64,000 bases of DNA. Origin: Lysinibacillus fusiformis (GTDB taxonomy: Bacteria; Bacillota; Bacilli; Bacillales_A; Planococcaceae). The stretch is from positions 124,001 to 188,000 of the forward strand of contig NZ_PDFK01000001.1 of the NCBI RefSeq assembly GCF_002845985.1, given 5' to 3'. The notes beneath the pieces were generated by a model that did no database searches, was not told the DNA's origin, and worked only from the letters and a program-made list of their open reading frames with translations. The translations under genes and the position numbers were made by a program. This document shows, piece by piece, positions 17,619-26,366 of the stretch. The stretch's first letter is position 1, and each line of letters starts with the position of its first letter.

Positions 17619-18750
17619 GATTTCTTTCCGCAACCTTCTCATACATTTTTTCATATTGTTCAACAATTTTAGATGAGTGGAATTTGTTATCTACTGCACG
17701 GATGGCCGCTTCCCGGAAACGCAATAATAGCTCTTCATCCTGCAGTAAATGGGTCGCATACGCTGCAACTGCATCTGTGTCCCCTAATTCCACAATATAG
17801 CCATCTACACCATGTTCAATAACTTCTGGTATACCGCCTACATTTGACCCAATACAAGGTACGCCACAAGCCATTGCTTCTAATAAAACCAGTCCAAACG
17901 ATTCCTGCTGTGAAAGTAGTAGTTTCATATCGCTAATCGCATATAATTCTGCTAAATTTTCCTGTTTCCCTAAAAATAAAACATCCTTCATATACAGACT
18001 TTCCTTTACTTGATCCATGACACGATGCTTTTCTGGACCATCTCCTACCAATAAGAGTTTCGCCTTCATATTAGCCCGAATTTTCATAAAGGCATCTATA
18101 ATATCCGGAAGATTCTTAATTTTACGGAAGTTTGACACATGAATAAGCACTTTTTCATCTTCTTGAATACCAAATTGCTCTTTTAAATTTCCTGAATTAC
18201 GAGGATAGTACTCACGCTCATCCACAAAGTTATAAATCGTTTCAATTGGTTTTACTGTATCAATCAATTCATAGGTTTGTTCTTTTAATGCATGTGACAC
18301 CGTTGTCACAATATCAGATTTATCAATTCCATACTTAATGGCTTGTGACAACGTAGAATCTTGCCCAAGCACCGATATATCTGTGCCATGAAGGGTTGTG
18401 ACGATGCCAACATCTCGACCACTCATTTCACGTGCTAATACCGCACATACCGCATGTGGGATGGCATAATGCACATGCAACACATCCAACTCTTCATCCT
18501 TAATGACGTCTGCCATTTTACTCGCTAATGCAATATCGTATGGAGAATATTGAAACACTGAATAATTATTAACTTCGACTTCATGGAAAAAGACGGTTGG
18601 ATAAATTTTATTCAATCGAAATGGTACGCTTGAGGTGATGAAATGAATTTCATGTCCTCTTTCTGCAAGCATTTTGCCTAATTCTGTTGCAATGACACCA
18701 GAGCCACCAACTGTAGGATAACAGGTAATGCCGATTTTTAGCTTTTTCAT
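17605..18750 (-). CDS. bshA: N-acetyl-alpha-D-glucosaminyl L-malate synthase (bacillithiol)
   Basis: 381 residues. A GT4 glycosyltransferase that couples UDP-GlcNAc with L-malate, the first step to bacillithiol. Signatures: [11 protein letters not shown] at the N-terminus, [19 protein letters not shown], and [16 protein letters not shown] near the C-terminus, all close to B. subtilis BshA. AAGGATG precedes the ATG. It follows mgsA by 33 nt; the deacetylase bshB1 that separates these two in B. subtilis is absent here. ypdA, a likely bacillithiol disulphide reductase, is elsewhere in this window. Confidence 0.95.
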   Translation of the reverse strand: MKKLKIGITCYPTVGGSGVIATELGKMLAERGHEIHFITSSVPFRLNKIYPTVFFHEVEVNNYSVFQYSPYDIALASKMADVIKDEELDVLHVHYAIPHAVCAVLAREMSGRDVGIVTTLHGTDISVLGQDSTLSQAIKYGIDKSDIVTTVSHALKEQTYELIDTVKPIETIYNFVDEREYYPRNSGNLKEQFGIQEDEKVLIHVSNFRKIKNLPDIIDAFMKIRANMKAKLLLVGDGPEKHRVMDQVKESLYMKDVLFLGKQENLAELYAISDMKLLLSQQESFGLVLLEAMACGVPCIGSNVGGIPEVIEHGVDGYIVELGDTDAVAAYATHLLQDEELLLRFREAAIRAVDNKFHSSKIVEQYEKMYEKVAERNHAKQ

Positions 18751-18783
18751 TCGATGATCATCCTTTCTAAATCACGTCTTTTA

Positions 18784-19188
18784 TTAGTTACGTCTTTCTT
18801 GTATCAGTCTCCAATCCACAAAGCCCTCTTGTAGGCCTTTTAATAATATTTCTGCTGTTCCCATATTTGTTGCCAGTGGCACTTGGTAAACATCACAAAG
18901 ACGGATAAGTGCAGAAACATCTGGCTCATGTGGTTGTGCTGTTAATGGATCACGGAAAAAAATAACCATGTCCATATCGTTATTGGCAATCATAGCACCA
19001 ATTTGTTGGTCGCCACCAAGCGGCCCCGAACGAAAACGTGTGACTTCTAAACCAGTAGCTTCAATGACACGTTGTCCCGTTGTTCCAGTAGCATATAGCG
19101 TATGTTCAAGTAAAATATCTTTGTAAGCAATAGCAAACTGTACTAAATTGTCTTTTTTACGATCATGTGCAATCAATGCGATTTTCAT
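18784..19188 (-). CDS. mgsA: Methylglyoxal synthase
   Basis: 134 residues, standard length. It converts dihydroxyacetone phosphate to methylglyoxal and phosphate, a bypass of lower glycolysis under phosphate limitation. The start [20 protein letters not shown], the [11 protein letters not shown] phosphate-binding loop and FFRDPL with the catalytic Asp are diagnostic. It lies between dapB and bshA, tightly spaced (19 nt and 33 nt), so it is part of the same transcript. Confidence 0.96.
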   Translation of the reverse strand: MKIALIAHDRKKDNLVQFAIAYKDILLEHTLYATGTTGQRVIEATGLEVTRFRSGPLGGDQQIGAMIANNDMDMVIFFRDPLTAQPHEPDVSALIRLCDVYQVPLATNMGTAEILLKGLQEGFVDWRLIQERRN

Positions 19189-19207
19189 ATAGCTTCCATC
19201 CCAATCT

Positions 19208-20008
19208 TTAGATGATGTTTTCTAAACCATAAACAAGCTGATCCATTTTCATAACCTCTTCTATGCAAAATGCAACGCCTGACATGAAGGAGTTTCGGTT
19301 TAATGAATCATGGCGAATCGTCAGTAGCTGCCCATCTCCTCCAAATAATACTTGCTGGTGTGCCACTAAACCAGGTAAACGAACGGAGTGAATGCGCATG
19401 CCATCAAAGTCTCCACCTCTTGCACCTTTAATGGTTTCCTTTTCCTCTGGGTGTCCTTGAGTCTTTTGCATACGGGCCTCTTGTATTAGCTGTGCTGTTT
19501 TTAACGCTGTCCCAGATGGTGCATCGAGCTTTTGATCATGGTGCATTTCAATAACCTCTACATCTGGTAAGTATTTGGCCGCTTCTTTTGCAAATTTCAT
19601 CATTAGGATAGCGCCAATCGCAAAGTTTGGTGCAATAATGCAACCCAACTCTTTTTCTTTGGCCATGGCTGATAATTCTTCTAGTTGTGTATCTGTAAAT
19701 CCTGTTGTACCAATTACAGGTCGTACATTTAAATTCAATGCTTCCTTAGTATGCTTATAGACTGCATGTGGGTTGGTTAAATCTACTAATACATCTGGTG
19801 CAGTGACTTCTACAAGGTCATGCATTTCAGTAAATATAGGTACCGTATAGCTTGCTGGAAACATGTCTAAATCAGCTAATGTTTTTCCTACTTCCTTATA
19901 ATCTAGTACAGCTACTAATTCCATTTTGTCATGTTTCATGACCGTATGTACAGCCTCAGCCCCCATTTTTCCTCTTGCACCCGCAATGGCTACACGAATC
20001 GACATCAT
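19208..20008 (-). CDS. dapB: 4-hydroxy-tetrahydrodipicolinate reductase
   Basis: 266 residues. It reduces hydroxytetrahydrodipicolinate with NAD(P)H, a step to lysine, diaminopimelate and, in spore formers, dipicolinate. The dinucleotide-binding GARGKMG is at 10-16; the catalytic [19 protein letters not shown] holds the His-His pair and Lys. The start overlaps the stop of the upstream MazG-like gene by 4 nt (ATGA). Same order as in B. subtilis. Confidence 0.96.
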   Translation of the reverse strand: MMSIRVAIAGARGKMGAEAVHTVMKHDKMELVAVLDYKEVGKTLADLDMFPASYTVPIFTEMHDLVEVTAPDVLVDLTNPHAVYKHTKEALNLNVRPVIGTTGFTDTQLEELSAMAKEKELGCIIAPNFAIGAILMMKFAKEAAKYLPDVEVIEMHHDQKLDAPSGTALKTAQLIQEARMQKTQGHPEEKETIKGARGGDFDGMRIHSVRLPGLVAHQQVLFGGDGQLLTIRHDSLNRNSFMSGVAFCIEEVMKMDQLVYGLENII

Positions 20009-20340
20009 TCTTCATCCTTTCTAGTCCAACGATCCTTATCTCTAGTTTCAAATTTATGTATGACGCGTAAAAGTGCTTCATCTAGTTTAATACCTTGTGC
20101 ATTTGCAAAACATACTAGTACAAAGAGAAAATCTCCTAGCTCTTCTTCAATGCTATTTGTGTCCTCTGTGCTTTTTTTCTTTTTTTGGCCATATACATCC
20201 TGAACCTCACGTGACAGTTCACCTAATTCTTCTGTTAAACGCGCAAGTAGCTCAAATGGTGGGAAATAGCCTTCTTTAAATTGTCCTATATAATCATCAA
20301 CACGCTGTTGCAATGCTTGCATTGTTAATTGATCTGTCAT
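20005..20340 (-). CDS. MazG-like nucleotide pyrophosphohydrolase (YpjD type)
   Basis: 111 residues. A single all-alpha NTP pyrophosphatase domain with the metal-binding EELGELSREV and a second EELGDFLF, as in short MazG/YpjD proteins; probably cleans up non-canonical nucleotides. The ATG at 20340 is favoured (AGGAG 10 nt upstream) over ATG 20346 or an extension to 20364. It is the first gene of a run that continues through dapB, mgsA, bshA and cca, and a promoter lies just upstream (20365-20392). Confidence 0.9.
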   Translation of the reverse strand: MTDQLTMQALQQRVDDYIGQFKEGYFPPFELLARLTEELGELSREVQDVYGQKKKKSTEDTNSIEEELGDFLFVLVCFANAQGIKLDEALLRVIHKFETRDKDRWTRKDEE

Positions 20341-20364
20341 TATCATCACGCTCCTATTTACCAT

Positions 20365-20392
20365 CCTATAAAATTTACACCATTGTTGTCAA
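20365..20392 (-). promoter_or_regulatory. Sigma-A-like promoter of the mazG-dapB-mgsA-bshA-cca run
   Basis: On the minus strand consensus TTGACA (20392-20387), 16-nt spacer, TATAGG (20370-20365), about 25 nt before the first start codon. Confidence 0.5.
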
Positions 20393-20455
20393 AACCAATA
20401 AAATGTCAGATAATAGATAACATTACTTCATTTGTTTGGAACTACAGGAGGTCAA

Positions 20456-21325
20456 ATGCTAAAACAGATTAAAATTCGTAATATTATCGCAATTATGCTC
20501 GGAGCCGCCGTTTTTAGCTTCGGCTTTGTTCACTTCAACATCCAAAATCAGCTGGGTGAAGGTGGGCTAAGTGGGATTACACTCATACTGTACTTTACAT
20601 TAGGATGGGACCCCGCCTTAATGAACCTATTATTAAATATTCCCATGTTTATCATAGGTTATCGATTGCTTGGAAAGAAATCATTTGTCTATACACTTGT
20701 CGGCACTTTATCTGTCTCTCTTTTTCTAAAGATTTTTCAAAAATACCAATTTACCATTCATTTAGAGGATGACATGTTACTTGTGGCACTTTTTGCTGGT
20801 GTCTTCGTCGGACTTGGACTTGGTATTGTTTTTCGCTTTGGCGGCACTACAGGTGGAGTCGATATTTTGGCTCGGCTTGGTCATAAATATTTTGGCTGGA
20901 GTATGGGGAAAACTATGTTTGTCTTCGATGCCATTGTCATTATCCTTTCGTGGCTAACGTTCTTAGATGCTCGATCGATGATGTATACACTAGTTGCTGT
21001 ATTTGTAGGTGCTCGTGTTATTGACTTTGTCCAAGAAGGTGCCTACGCTGCACGTGGTGCTCTTATTATATCTGAAAAGTCTGGTGCAATTGCTGAAACG
21101 ATCGCGCTACGAATGGAGCGAGGGATAACGATCTTAGAAGGTCATGGTCATTTTACCAAACAGCCTAAAGAAGTGATCTATTGTGTCATTGGCCGCAATG
21201 AAGTTGTACGATTAAAATCAATTGTGCATGAAGTCGACCCGCACGCCTTTGTTTCCATTATAGAAGTACGAGATGTGGCTGGGGAAGGCTTCACCTTAGA
21301 CGATCAAAAGCAGCCACTGCATTAA
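20456..21325 (+). CDS. YitT family (DUF161/DUF2179) membrane protein, YpjC-like
   Basis: 289 residues. Five or six transmembrane segments in the first 190 residues with the family's GGTTGG(V/T)D loop (FGGTTGGVDILAR), then a cytoplasmic DUF2179 domain (GITILEGHGHFTK, IVHEVDPHAFVSI). Function unknown. The ATG has AGGAGG only 4 nt upstream; a TTG at 20432 would extend it by 8 residues without a site. It reads opposite to its neighbours, divergently from the mazG promoter. Confidence 0.88.
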   Translation: MLKQIKIRNIIAIMLGAAVFSFGFVHFNIQNQLGEGGLSGITLILYFTLGWDPALMNLLLNIPMFIIGYRLLGKKSFVYTLVGTLSVSLFLKIFQKYQFTIHLEDDMLLVALFAGVFVGLGLGIVFRFGGTTGGVDILARLGHKYFGWSMGKTMFVFDAIVIILSWLTFLDARSMMYTLVAVFVGARVIDFVQEGAYAARGALIISEKSGAIAETIALRMERGITILEGHGHFTKQPKEVIYCVIGRNEVVRLKSIVHEVDPHAFVSIIEVRDVAGEGFTLDDQKQPLH

Positions 21326-21337
21326 GCATACGAAGAT

Positions 21338-21379
21338 AAAAAACTTGCTATAGTGGTGTACCACTATAACAAGTTTTTT
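21338..21379. terminator. Bidirectional terminator between the YitT-family gene and the zinc peptidase gene
   Basis: A long stem, AAAAAACTTG and TATAGTGG on one side and CCACTATA and CAAGTTTTTT on the other, broken only by one mismatched position, with a 4-nt loop. Confidence 0.88.
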
Positions 21380-21380
21380 C

Positions 21381-22067
21381 TTAGTCGTCGCTACGCATAT
21401 TTGTAAAAATTAACACTAAACGTAATAACTCAAGTACGGCTACTGCTGCCGCCGCTACATATGTTAGCGCTGCTGCACTTAACACTTTTCGTGCCGGACG
21501 TTCTTCTTCATTTGTAACAATACCTAATGAATTCATTTGAACTAAGGCACGCTTTGAAGCATCGAATTCCACTGGCAGTGTCACTAATTGGAAAACAACA
21601 CCTGCTGCTAATAATATGATACCTAACAGCAAGAAATTCGTACTACTTGCAAAAATACCAATCATTACAAAAATCCAAGACATATTAGACGAAATATTTG
21701 CTACGGGAACGAGCTTACTACGTAATGTAAGCATAGAATAAGCTTCTTTATGTTGGATGGCGTGACCTACCTCATGGGCAGCAACCGCAGCACCTGCAAC
21801 ACTCGCTTCATAAAAGTTACTTTCTGATAAAGCAACTGTTTTTGTTGCCGGATTATAATGATCAGACAACACACCTTGCGTTGGCACAACTCGTACATCA
21901 TATAAGCCGTTCGCATCTAAAATCGCACGCGCTACCTCTGCACCAGTCTGCCCCTTCATTGTACGTTGTTTTGCAAACTTCTTATACGTCCCCTTTACCT
22001 TCATCTGTGCATAAAGTGGGAGCAGCATAATAATGGCAAAATAAACAATATACATGCTAGTTGACAA
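21381..22067 (-). CDS. Membrane zinc metallopeptidase (YugP-like)
   Basis: 228 residues. The zinc-binding HEVGHAIQH lies near residue 97, between an N-terminal transmembrane helix (about 5-20) and C-terminal hydrophobic segments (about 130-180 and 200-222); this is the neutral zinc metallopeptidase family of B. subtilis YugP. The start is TTG, supported by AAAGGGG 8 nt upstream; the ATG 12 nt later has no properly spaced site. Substrate unknown. It occupies the place where B. subtilis has ypjB. Confidence 0.9.
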   Translation of the reverse strand: MSTSMYIVYFAIIMLLPLYAQMKVKGTYKKFAKQRTMKGQTGAEVARAILDANGLYDVRVVPTQGVLSDHYNPATKTVALSESNFYEASVAGAAVAAHEVGHAIQHKEAYSMLTLRSKLVPVANISSNMSWIFVMIGIFASSTNFLLLGIILLAAGVVFQLVTLPVEFDASKRALVQMNSLGIVTNEEERPARKVLSAAALTYVAAAAVAVLELLRLVLIFTNMRSDD

Positions 22068-22115
22068 TTTTCTAACCCCTTTCTACCTCAATACTATAAT
22101 TCTATAATTTATACC

Positions 22116-22712
22116 TTAATTCGGCAAATATTTGCGCTGCCTAATTGAGAAAATCGCAAGAAAAATACACGCAATGGATAACCAAAACGTAAAGTAACCA
22201 ATATAGCTTGTGTATTGAGCTAAATCTCGATACATAGGCATTTGACCAAACACATAGTCAATGACATCATTATGCAATGTCCACACTGCTGCTATAGCTA
22301 CATGCCAATAAGTGAAGACATACTTCTTCAAATAAAGTATAGCTTGGACTGCCATAGCAAAATGCGATCCAACTAACATCCAGCCCTGCCAGCCAATGGT
22401 ACCAGTTTCAATCAATGTCCAAATATTCATAACATCTGCCCAAAGACCATACTTCACCAATGTAACGAGAGCGAGCACCTCCATTAGTGGCCAGCTTTTT
22501 CCTATAATCCACGCTATCAGCACAAAACAGAAGAATAGGCTAGCTGTCGGGCTATCAGGAACAAAAATATAAAAAATCGGCTTGGTAATAGCCAGCTGCC
22601 AACCGTACCAATAATAGCCGTAAATTGTCCCTAATAGATTAATAATGAGCAGTGCTATTAAGAATGATTTATGGGTCAGAAGATACCAAATATTTGCTCT
22701 TGTTAGTTGCAT
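22116..22712 (-). CDS. ypjA: DUF1405 membrane protein (YpjA-like)
   Basis: 198 residues with about six hydrophobic segments and the conserved NLLGTIYGYYWYGWQL and LWADVMN / THNDVIDY-like blocks (here LHNDVIDYVFG) of DUF1405. It lies downstream of qcrABC exactly as ypjA does in B. subtilis, though separated here by a terminator. No function is established; a membrane role connected with respiration is possible only by context. Confidence 0.87.
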   Translation of the reverse strand: MQLTRANIWYLLTHKSFLIALLIINLLGTIYGYYWYGWQLAITKPIFYIFVPDSPTASLFFCFVLIAWIIGKSWPLMEVLALVTLVKYGLWADVMNIWTLIETGTIGWQGWMLVGSHFAMAVQAILYLKKYVFTYWHVAIAAVWTLHNDVIDYVFGQMPMYRDLAQYTSYIGYFTFWLSIACIFLAIFSIRQRKYLPN

Positions 22713-22854
22713 GAAGTCAACTCCTTCCGTTCTTAAAAAACATTCGTTATGTATTGTTCTGAAATCCTAGAGCAATCCCTCTACATTTCAATTGTTCCTC
22801 ACCATCAATATGTGTTAGTTTGTTGATTTAATGCGCTTATTTGTCCCATTAATT

Positions 22855-22884
22855 TTGCCGCTGATGCTTCACTTTCGATACAAC
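22855..22884. repeat. Copy 1 of a 30-bp dispersed intergenic repeat
   Basis: Matches 34137-34166 at 26 of 30 positions. Shared core: TTGCCGCTGA, then four scattered differences, ending TTCGATACAAC. It lies in the 317-bp gap between ypjA and qcrC, which holds no gene. Confidence 0.5.
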
Positions 22885-22996
22885 TAATACTTGCTGAATC
22901 CAGACAAAATAATATTTTTCGACATTTTTCGCTAAAAATTCTTATACCAGGGAACCTTTTAACTTGGCTCTCAGTCCCAATAGTATAACAAGGTAG

Positions 22997-23025
22997 AAAA
23001 AAAGAGCCAGTTCCCTGACTCTTTT
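22997..23025 (-). terminator. Terminator of the qcrABC operon
   Basis: AAAAGAG / CTCTTTT with an inner CAG/CTG stem, followed by a T run on the minus strand, immediately after the qcrC stop. Confidence 0.75.
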
Positions 23026-23029
23026 ACTA

Positions 23030-23803
23030 TTACTCTGCTTTTAAACTTTCGATGAATTCAGCAAGTTTTTGAAGATCTTCATCTGAACCTGTCCATAATC
23101 CTGGTGGCATTTTACCGCTCTCAGTACCGTTATGAGCAATGTCCTTAATTTGATCAGCAGTTAAACCTGTGTTCATTAGAGTAGGCGCTCCAGCTCCACC
23201 TTCTAAACCTTCACCGTGACATGTAATACATGCTGAACCAGCGTAAACTTTATAACCTTCTGATTCTTTATCGAACTCAACTGTTTCTACAATCGCACCC
23301 ATAGCTTTTTGAGCTTCCCAGTCGTGGTTAACAACTGACTCCCAAGTTAGGTAGAACATAGCAGCTAAAGTTAATAACATGAACGCTGTTGGTAATGGAC
23401 GTTTAGATGGACGACGTTCTGGACCCTTGTCTAAAAATGGCATTAATAATAGCGCTCCAAATGCAAGACCTGGAATTACAATAGCTCCGATTACATTGTA
23501 TGGACCAGAAGCAAATGAGTATTTTAAAAGTTGATACATAAATAAGAAGTACCAGTCCGGTAGCGGTGTATATGCTCTAGTTGGATCTGCCGGCCCTTCA
23601 AGTGGTGACGGGTGAGCGACAGTTAATAATAAGTATCCAATTAAAAATACAGCACCTACCATCCATTCCTTCAGTAAGAAGTTCGGCCAGAAAGCTTCCG
23701 TCTTACCTGGATATTCGGAATAATCCTTTGGAACATTCGGCATTCTGTGATTCGCTTTAATACGAGAATCGCCGACAAATTTCATTCCTTTTCCGCGATG
23801 CAT
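23030..23803 (-). CDS. qcrC: Menaquinol:cytochrome c reductase cytochrome b/c subunit
   Basis: 257 residues. The N-terminal two-thirds resemble the subunit IV part of cytochrome b, with transmembrane segments near 48-63, 100-122 and 138-155 and the quinone-site motif PDWYFL at 82-87. The C-terminal part is a cytochrome c domain with one haem site CITCH (C192, C195, H196) and a likely Met ligand in GKMPPG near 233. This b/c fusion is the Bacillus type. A strong AAGGAGGGG precedes the ATG. Last gene of qcrABC. Confidence 0.96.
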   Translation of the reverse strand: MHRGKGMKFVGDSRIKANHRMPNVPKDYSEYPGKTEAFWPNFLLKEWMVGAVFLIGYLLLTVAHPSPLEGPADPTRAYTPLPDWYFLFMYQLLKYSFASGPYNVIGAIVIPGLAFGALLLMPFLDKGPERRPSKRPLPTAFMLLTLAAMFYLTWESVVNHDWEAQKAMGAIVETVEFDKESEGYKVYAGSACITCHGEGLEGGAGAPTLMNTGLTADQIKDIAHNGTESGKMPPGLWTGSDEDLQKLAEFIESLKAE

Positions 23804-23844
23804 AGTGTCCCCTCCTTTTAAAGATCATCGAACCGTCAAGACAA

Positions 23845-24519
23845 TTACAACGGTCCTGAAATTCCTTGACGACGAATCATGATAAAGTGCGCTGCAAGTA
23901 ACCCAAACAATACTGCAGGTAAGAAGAATACATGAATCGCAAAGAATCGAGTTAACGTTTGAGCACCAAGAATCGTAGTGTCACCCGCTAATAATATTTT
24001 AATCATCCCACCGATAAACGGTACAGATGCAGCAATTTCGATACCTACTTTAGTAGCGAATAATGCTTTCATATCCCATGGTAATAAGTATCCTGTAAAG
24101 CCAAGACCCATCATTACACCAAAAATACCTACACCAACCATCCAGTTTAACTCACGAGGTTTTTTATAAGAACCTGTGAAGAATACACGAAGTGTATGTA
24201 AGAACATCATTACGATAACTAATGAAGCTCCCCAGTGGTGCATACCGCGTACGATTTCACCAAATGCTACTTCGTTTTGTAAATAATAAACTGATTTCCA
24301 GGCATTCACAACGTCTGGTACATAGTACATTGTTAGGAACATACCAGATAGAATTTGAATTACTGTGATGAAGAATGTTAATCCACCAAAGCAATAAACG
24401 AATGCTGAAAAATGATGTGCAGGGTTAACGTGCTCTGGCACTTCGTGGTCGGCAATATCACGCCAAATCGGTGTAATATCTAGGCGTTCATCGACCCAAT
24501 CATAAATTTTATTTAGCAC
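23845..24519 (-). CDS. qcrB: Menaquinol:cytochrome c reductase cytochrome b subunit
   Basis: 224 residues, the short b6-type cytochrome b. Four transmembrane helices carry the haem ligands (HHWGASLVIVMMFLHTLRV and HVFFLPAVLFGLLAAHF regions), with the GYLLPWD motif near 145. It passes electrons from menaquinol to the Rieske protein. Start codon is GTG, with GGGGG upstream. It lies between qcrA (19 nt) and qcrC (41 nt). Confidence 0.96.
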   Translation of the reverse strand: MLNKIYDWVDERLDITPIWRDIADHEVPEHVNPAHHFSAFVYCFGGLTFFITVIQILSGMFLTMYYVPDVVNAWKSVYYLQNEVAFGEIVRGMHHWGASLVIVMMFLHTLRVFFTGSYKKPRELNWMVGVGIFGVMMGLGFTGYLLPWDMKALFATKVGIEIAASVPFIGGMIKILLAGDTTILGAQTLTRFFAIHVFFLPAVLFGLLAAHFIMIRRQGISGPL

Positions 24520-24538
24520 TGTTGTCGTACCCCCTTAC

Positions 24539-25045
24539 TTATTTAACTAGAGTATTTGCTTTTGCTGGACCAATCATTAAATAGCCATCTTTTTCTTGTA
24601 CTTCAAATTCATCCAACGGACCTAGAGGCGGTGTACCTGCAACGTTTTTCCCGTTTTTCTCGTAACGACCTGCGTGACATGGGCAGAAGAATTGATCTGG
24701 GTGTCCAGAATCTCCACTCCAATCAACCATACATCCTAAATGCTTACAAACAGGTGATAGAGCAATGATTTGATCGCCATTTTTATAAACCCACGCTACG
24801 TTTGTAACATTCGATTTGTACCATGCATCCACTTGCTCGAATGAAAAGTCAACTTTGACAGGCTCTTCAGTGAGGTCAGCGATTTTATGCTCTGTTTCTA
24901 CAAAATCTCCACCATCATGCTTTTGTAACACTGGATCAATTGCAAAGCGAAGCATCGGCATTAACATACCTGCCGCCATAAATCCACCTACACCAGTAAG
25001 AGTATAACTTAGAAATTGACGACGTGAAACTCGATTATTACTCAT
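24539..25045 (-). CDS. qcrA: Menaquinol:cytochrome c reductase Rieske iron-sulphur subunit
   Basis: 168 residues. An N-terminal membrane anchor (about 12-34) with an RRQFL twin-arginine-like start is followed by the Rieske domain: box 1 CKHLGC (C100, H102, C105) and box 2 CPCH (C121-H124), which bind the 2Fe-2S cluster and form the disulphide. First gene of qcrABC, behind its own promoter at 25119-25147. Confidence 0.96.
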   Translation of the reverse strand: MSNNRVSRRQFLSYTLTGVGGFMAAGMLMPMLRFAIDPVLQKHDGGDFVETEHKIADLTEEPVKVDFSFEQVDAWYKSNVTNVAWVYKNGDQIIALSPVCKHLGCMVDWSGDSGHPDQFFCPCHAGRYEKNGKNVAGTPPLGPLDEFEVQEKDGYLMIGPAKANTLVK

Positions 25046-25118
25046 TATTTTCCCCCCTCTAACTTAAAGGTCAGTCCAACGGACATACTTTTACAAATAG
25101 TAATACTAGGACATATAT

Positions 25119-25147
25119 ATGATATATCAAGTCCATAGCTTGGTCAA
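25119..25147 (-). promoter_or_regulatory. Sigma-A-like promoter of qcrABC
   Basis: On the minus strand TTGACC (25147-25142), 17-nt spacer, TATCAT (25124-25119), about 73 nt before qcrA. A second TTGATA lies just inside the spacer. Confidence 0.5.
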
Positions 25148-25199
25148 TATAGCATTCTGTGGAAAGCTGGAGAATGTGAACATTTATTGAAACTAATTG

Positions 25200-25649
25200 T
25201 TAAATCTGTGCCCATTTAGTCGAAAGCATTGGAATCACCTGGCGTAATTGATCTTCTAAAATAGATTTTTTCACACTTGCATCCATGCTCTCTAACGGAA
25301 TAGCTGGTAACCAAACTATATTGACTTTCTCTTCACTCTTTGTCCAATAGTGGTCACAAGTAATGAAGAACACATGCTTAAATCCAGCATTATGTAATTG
25401 TGCTTCTAATTGCTGTGGAAATTCATCGTTTTTTAAATTTGTCATATAAGAAAATGGTGGCATAACTAATAAACGGCCTTTGAACTGTTGCTCTATAAAC
25501 GAAGTTAAAGACATAACAAAATCTACTTCGGCACCACTCTGTTTCATTTTTTCAGAAGAGAGATCGATGGATACAAGTGGAACAATAGCGGTATCAATGA
25601 AATCCTTCTGTGCCAGAAACGATGTCACATCGTTTGCATTAAAATACAT
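25200..25649 (-). CDS. ypiF: DUF2487 protein (YpiF-like)
   Basis: 149 residues, soluble, no catalytic motif recognised. The N-terminus MYFNANDVTSFL and the position between ypiB and qcrA match B. subtilis YpiF (DUF2487), whose function is unknown. AAGGAGG lies 7 nt before the ATG. A long inverted repeat is present in its upstream region (25681-25777). Confidence 0.85.
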   Translation of the reverse strand: MYFNANDVTSFLAQKDFIDTAIVPLVSIDLSSEKMKQSGAEVDFVMSLTSFIEQQFKGRLLVMPPFSYMTNLKNDEFPQQLEAQLHNAGFKHVFFITCDHYWTKSEEKVNIVWLPAIPLESMDASVKKSILEDQLRQVIPMLSTKWAQI

Positions 25650-25680
25650 TCAACAAACCTCCTTTTATCGCAAAATAAAA

Positions 25681-25777
25681 ATGCCCTTATCCACTCTAAA
25701 ATAGGATACCCAATTAAAAGTGAAAACAATCATTCATTCACTAGTAATGTTACCATATTGAAGTGGATAAAGGACAT
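25681..25777 (-). other. Long inverted repeat upstream of ypiF
   Basis: CCTTATCCACT (25685-25695) is complementary to AGTGGATAAAGG (25762-25773), with one bulged A. Inside the loop AGTGAA and TTCACT form a second stem. It lies between the ypiB stop and ypiF and may fold as a structured leader. Confidence 0.4.
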
Positions 25778-25794
25778 TCAATTTTTACCTATGA

Positions 25795-26352
25795 TTAACG
25801 TAAATTAGCCGTTTCCTTTAATGCTTGTAACAAATTAGACAATTCATAAAAGCGTTCTTCATCTCCCTGGTCGAGGGCTTCATCAATTTGTGCGAGTAAT
25901 TTTTCTTCTTGGAATACGAGTAAGCTATTGGAAAGCAGCTCTTCTGCCAGTAAACGATCTTTTTCACTGACTAGCAGTGTTTCTGGCATATAAGGGTTTT
26001 CTTCGAGAACTGCTAAGTATTGTGCACTTGGTGGTATATTTGGAAAATTCAATTGTATATACATATCTTCTTGTTCATGTAAGCGTAAATCATGGAAAGA
26101 CTTCTCAGCATCTGCTGTCATCACATTGCCTTTGTAGAAACGAAAAGGTACACCTGTTGAGTCTACTGTCGACATCACCATCGCTCTAGGACAATAGTGA
26201 GCTTCTTCCACAAATCGGATTCTTTTTAGTAAGTCATCATTGCTTAATAAATAATTTAAAATCCATACACACTCACGACGTTTCAATTGATAATTTTTTA
26301 AAAACCATCGAACAAATGCTTTTTTATCAACAACTGATACAGAAGCAGTCAT
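25795..26352 (-). CDS. ypiB: YpiB family (UPF0302) protein
   Basis: 185 residues. The WFLKNYQLKRRECVWILNYLL and CPRAM blocks are those of the UPF0302 family. The C-terminal 40 residues are helical and acidic (YpiB C-terminal domain). The ATG at 26352 has AGGAGG 8 nt upstream; a GTG 2 codons earlier is too close to it. It follows ypiA by 14 nt. No firm function is known; the pair ypiA-ypiB is conserved next to the aromatic operon in Bacillus. Confidence 0.9.
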   Translation of the reverse strand: MTASVSVVDKKAFVRWFLKNYQLKRRECVWILNYLLSNDDLLKRIRFVEEAHYCPRAMVMSTVDSTGVPFRFYKGNVMTADAEKSFHDLRLHEQEDMYIQLNFPNIPPSAQYLAVLEENPYMPETLLVSEKDRLLAEELLSNSLLVFQEEKLLAQIDEALDQGDEERFYELSNLLQALKETANLR

Positions 26353-26366
26353 ACCCACTCCCTCCT

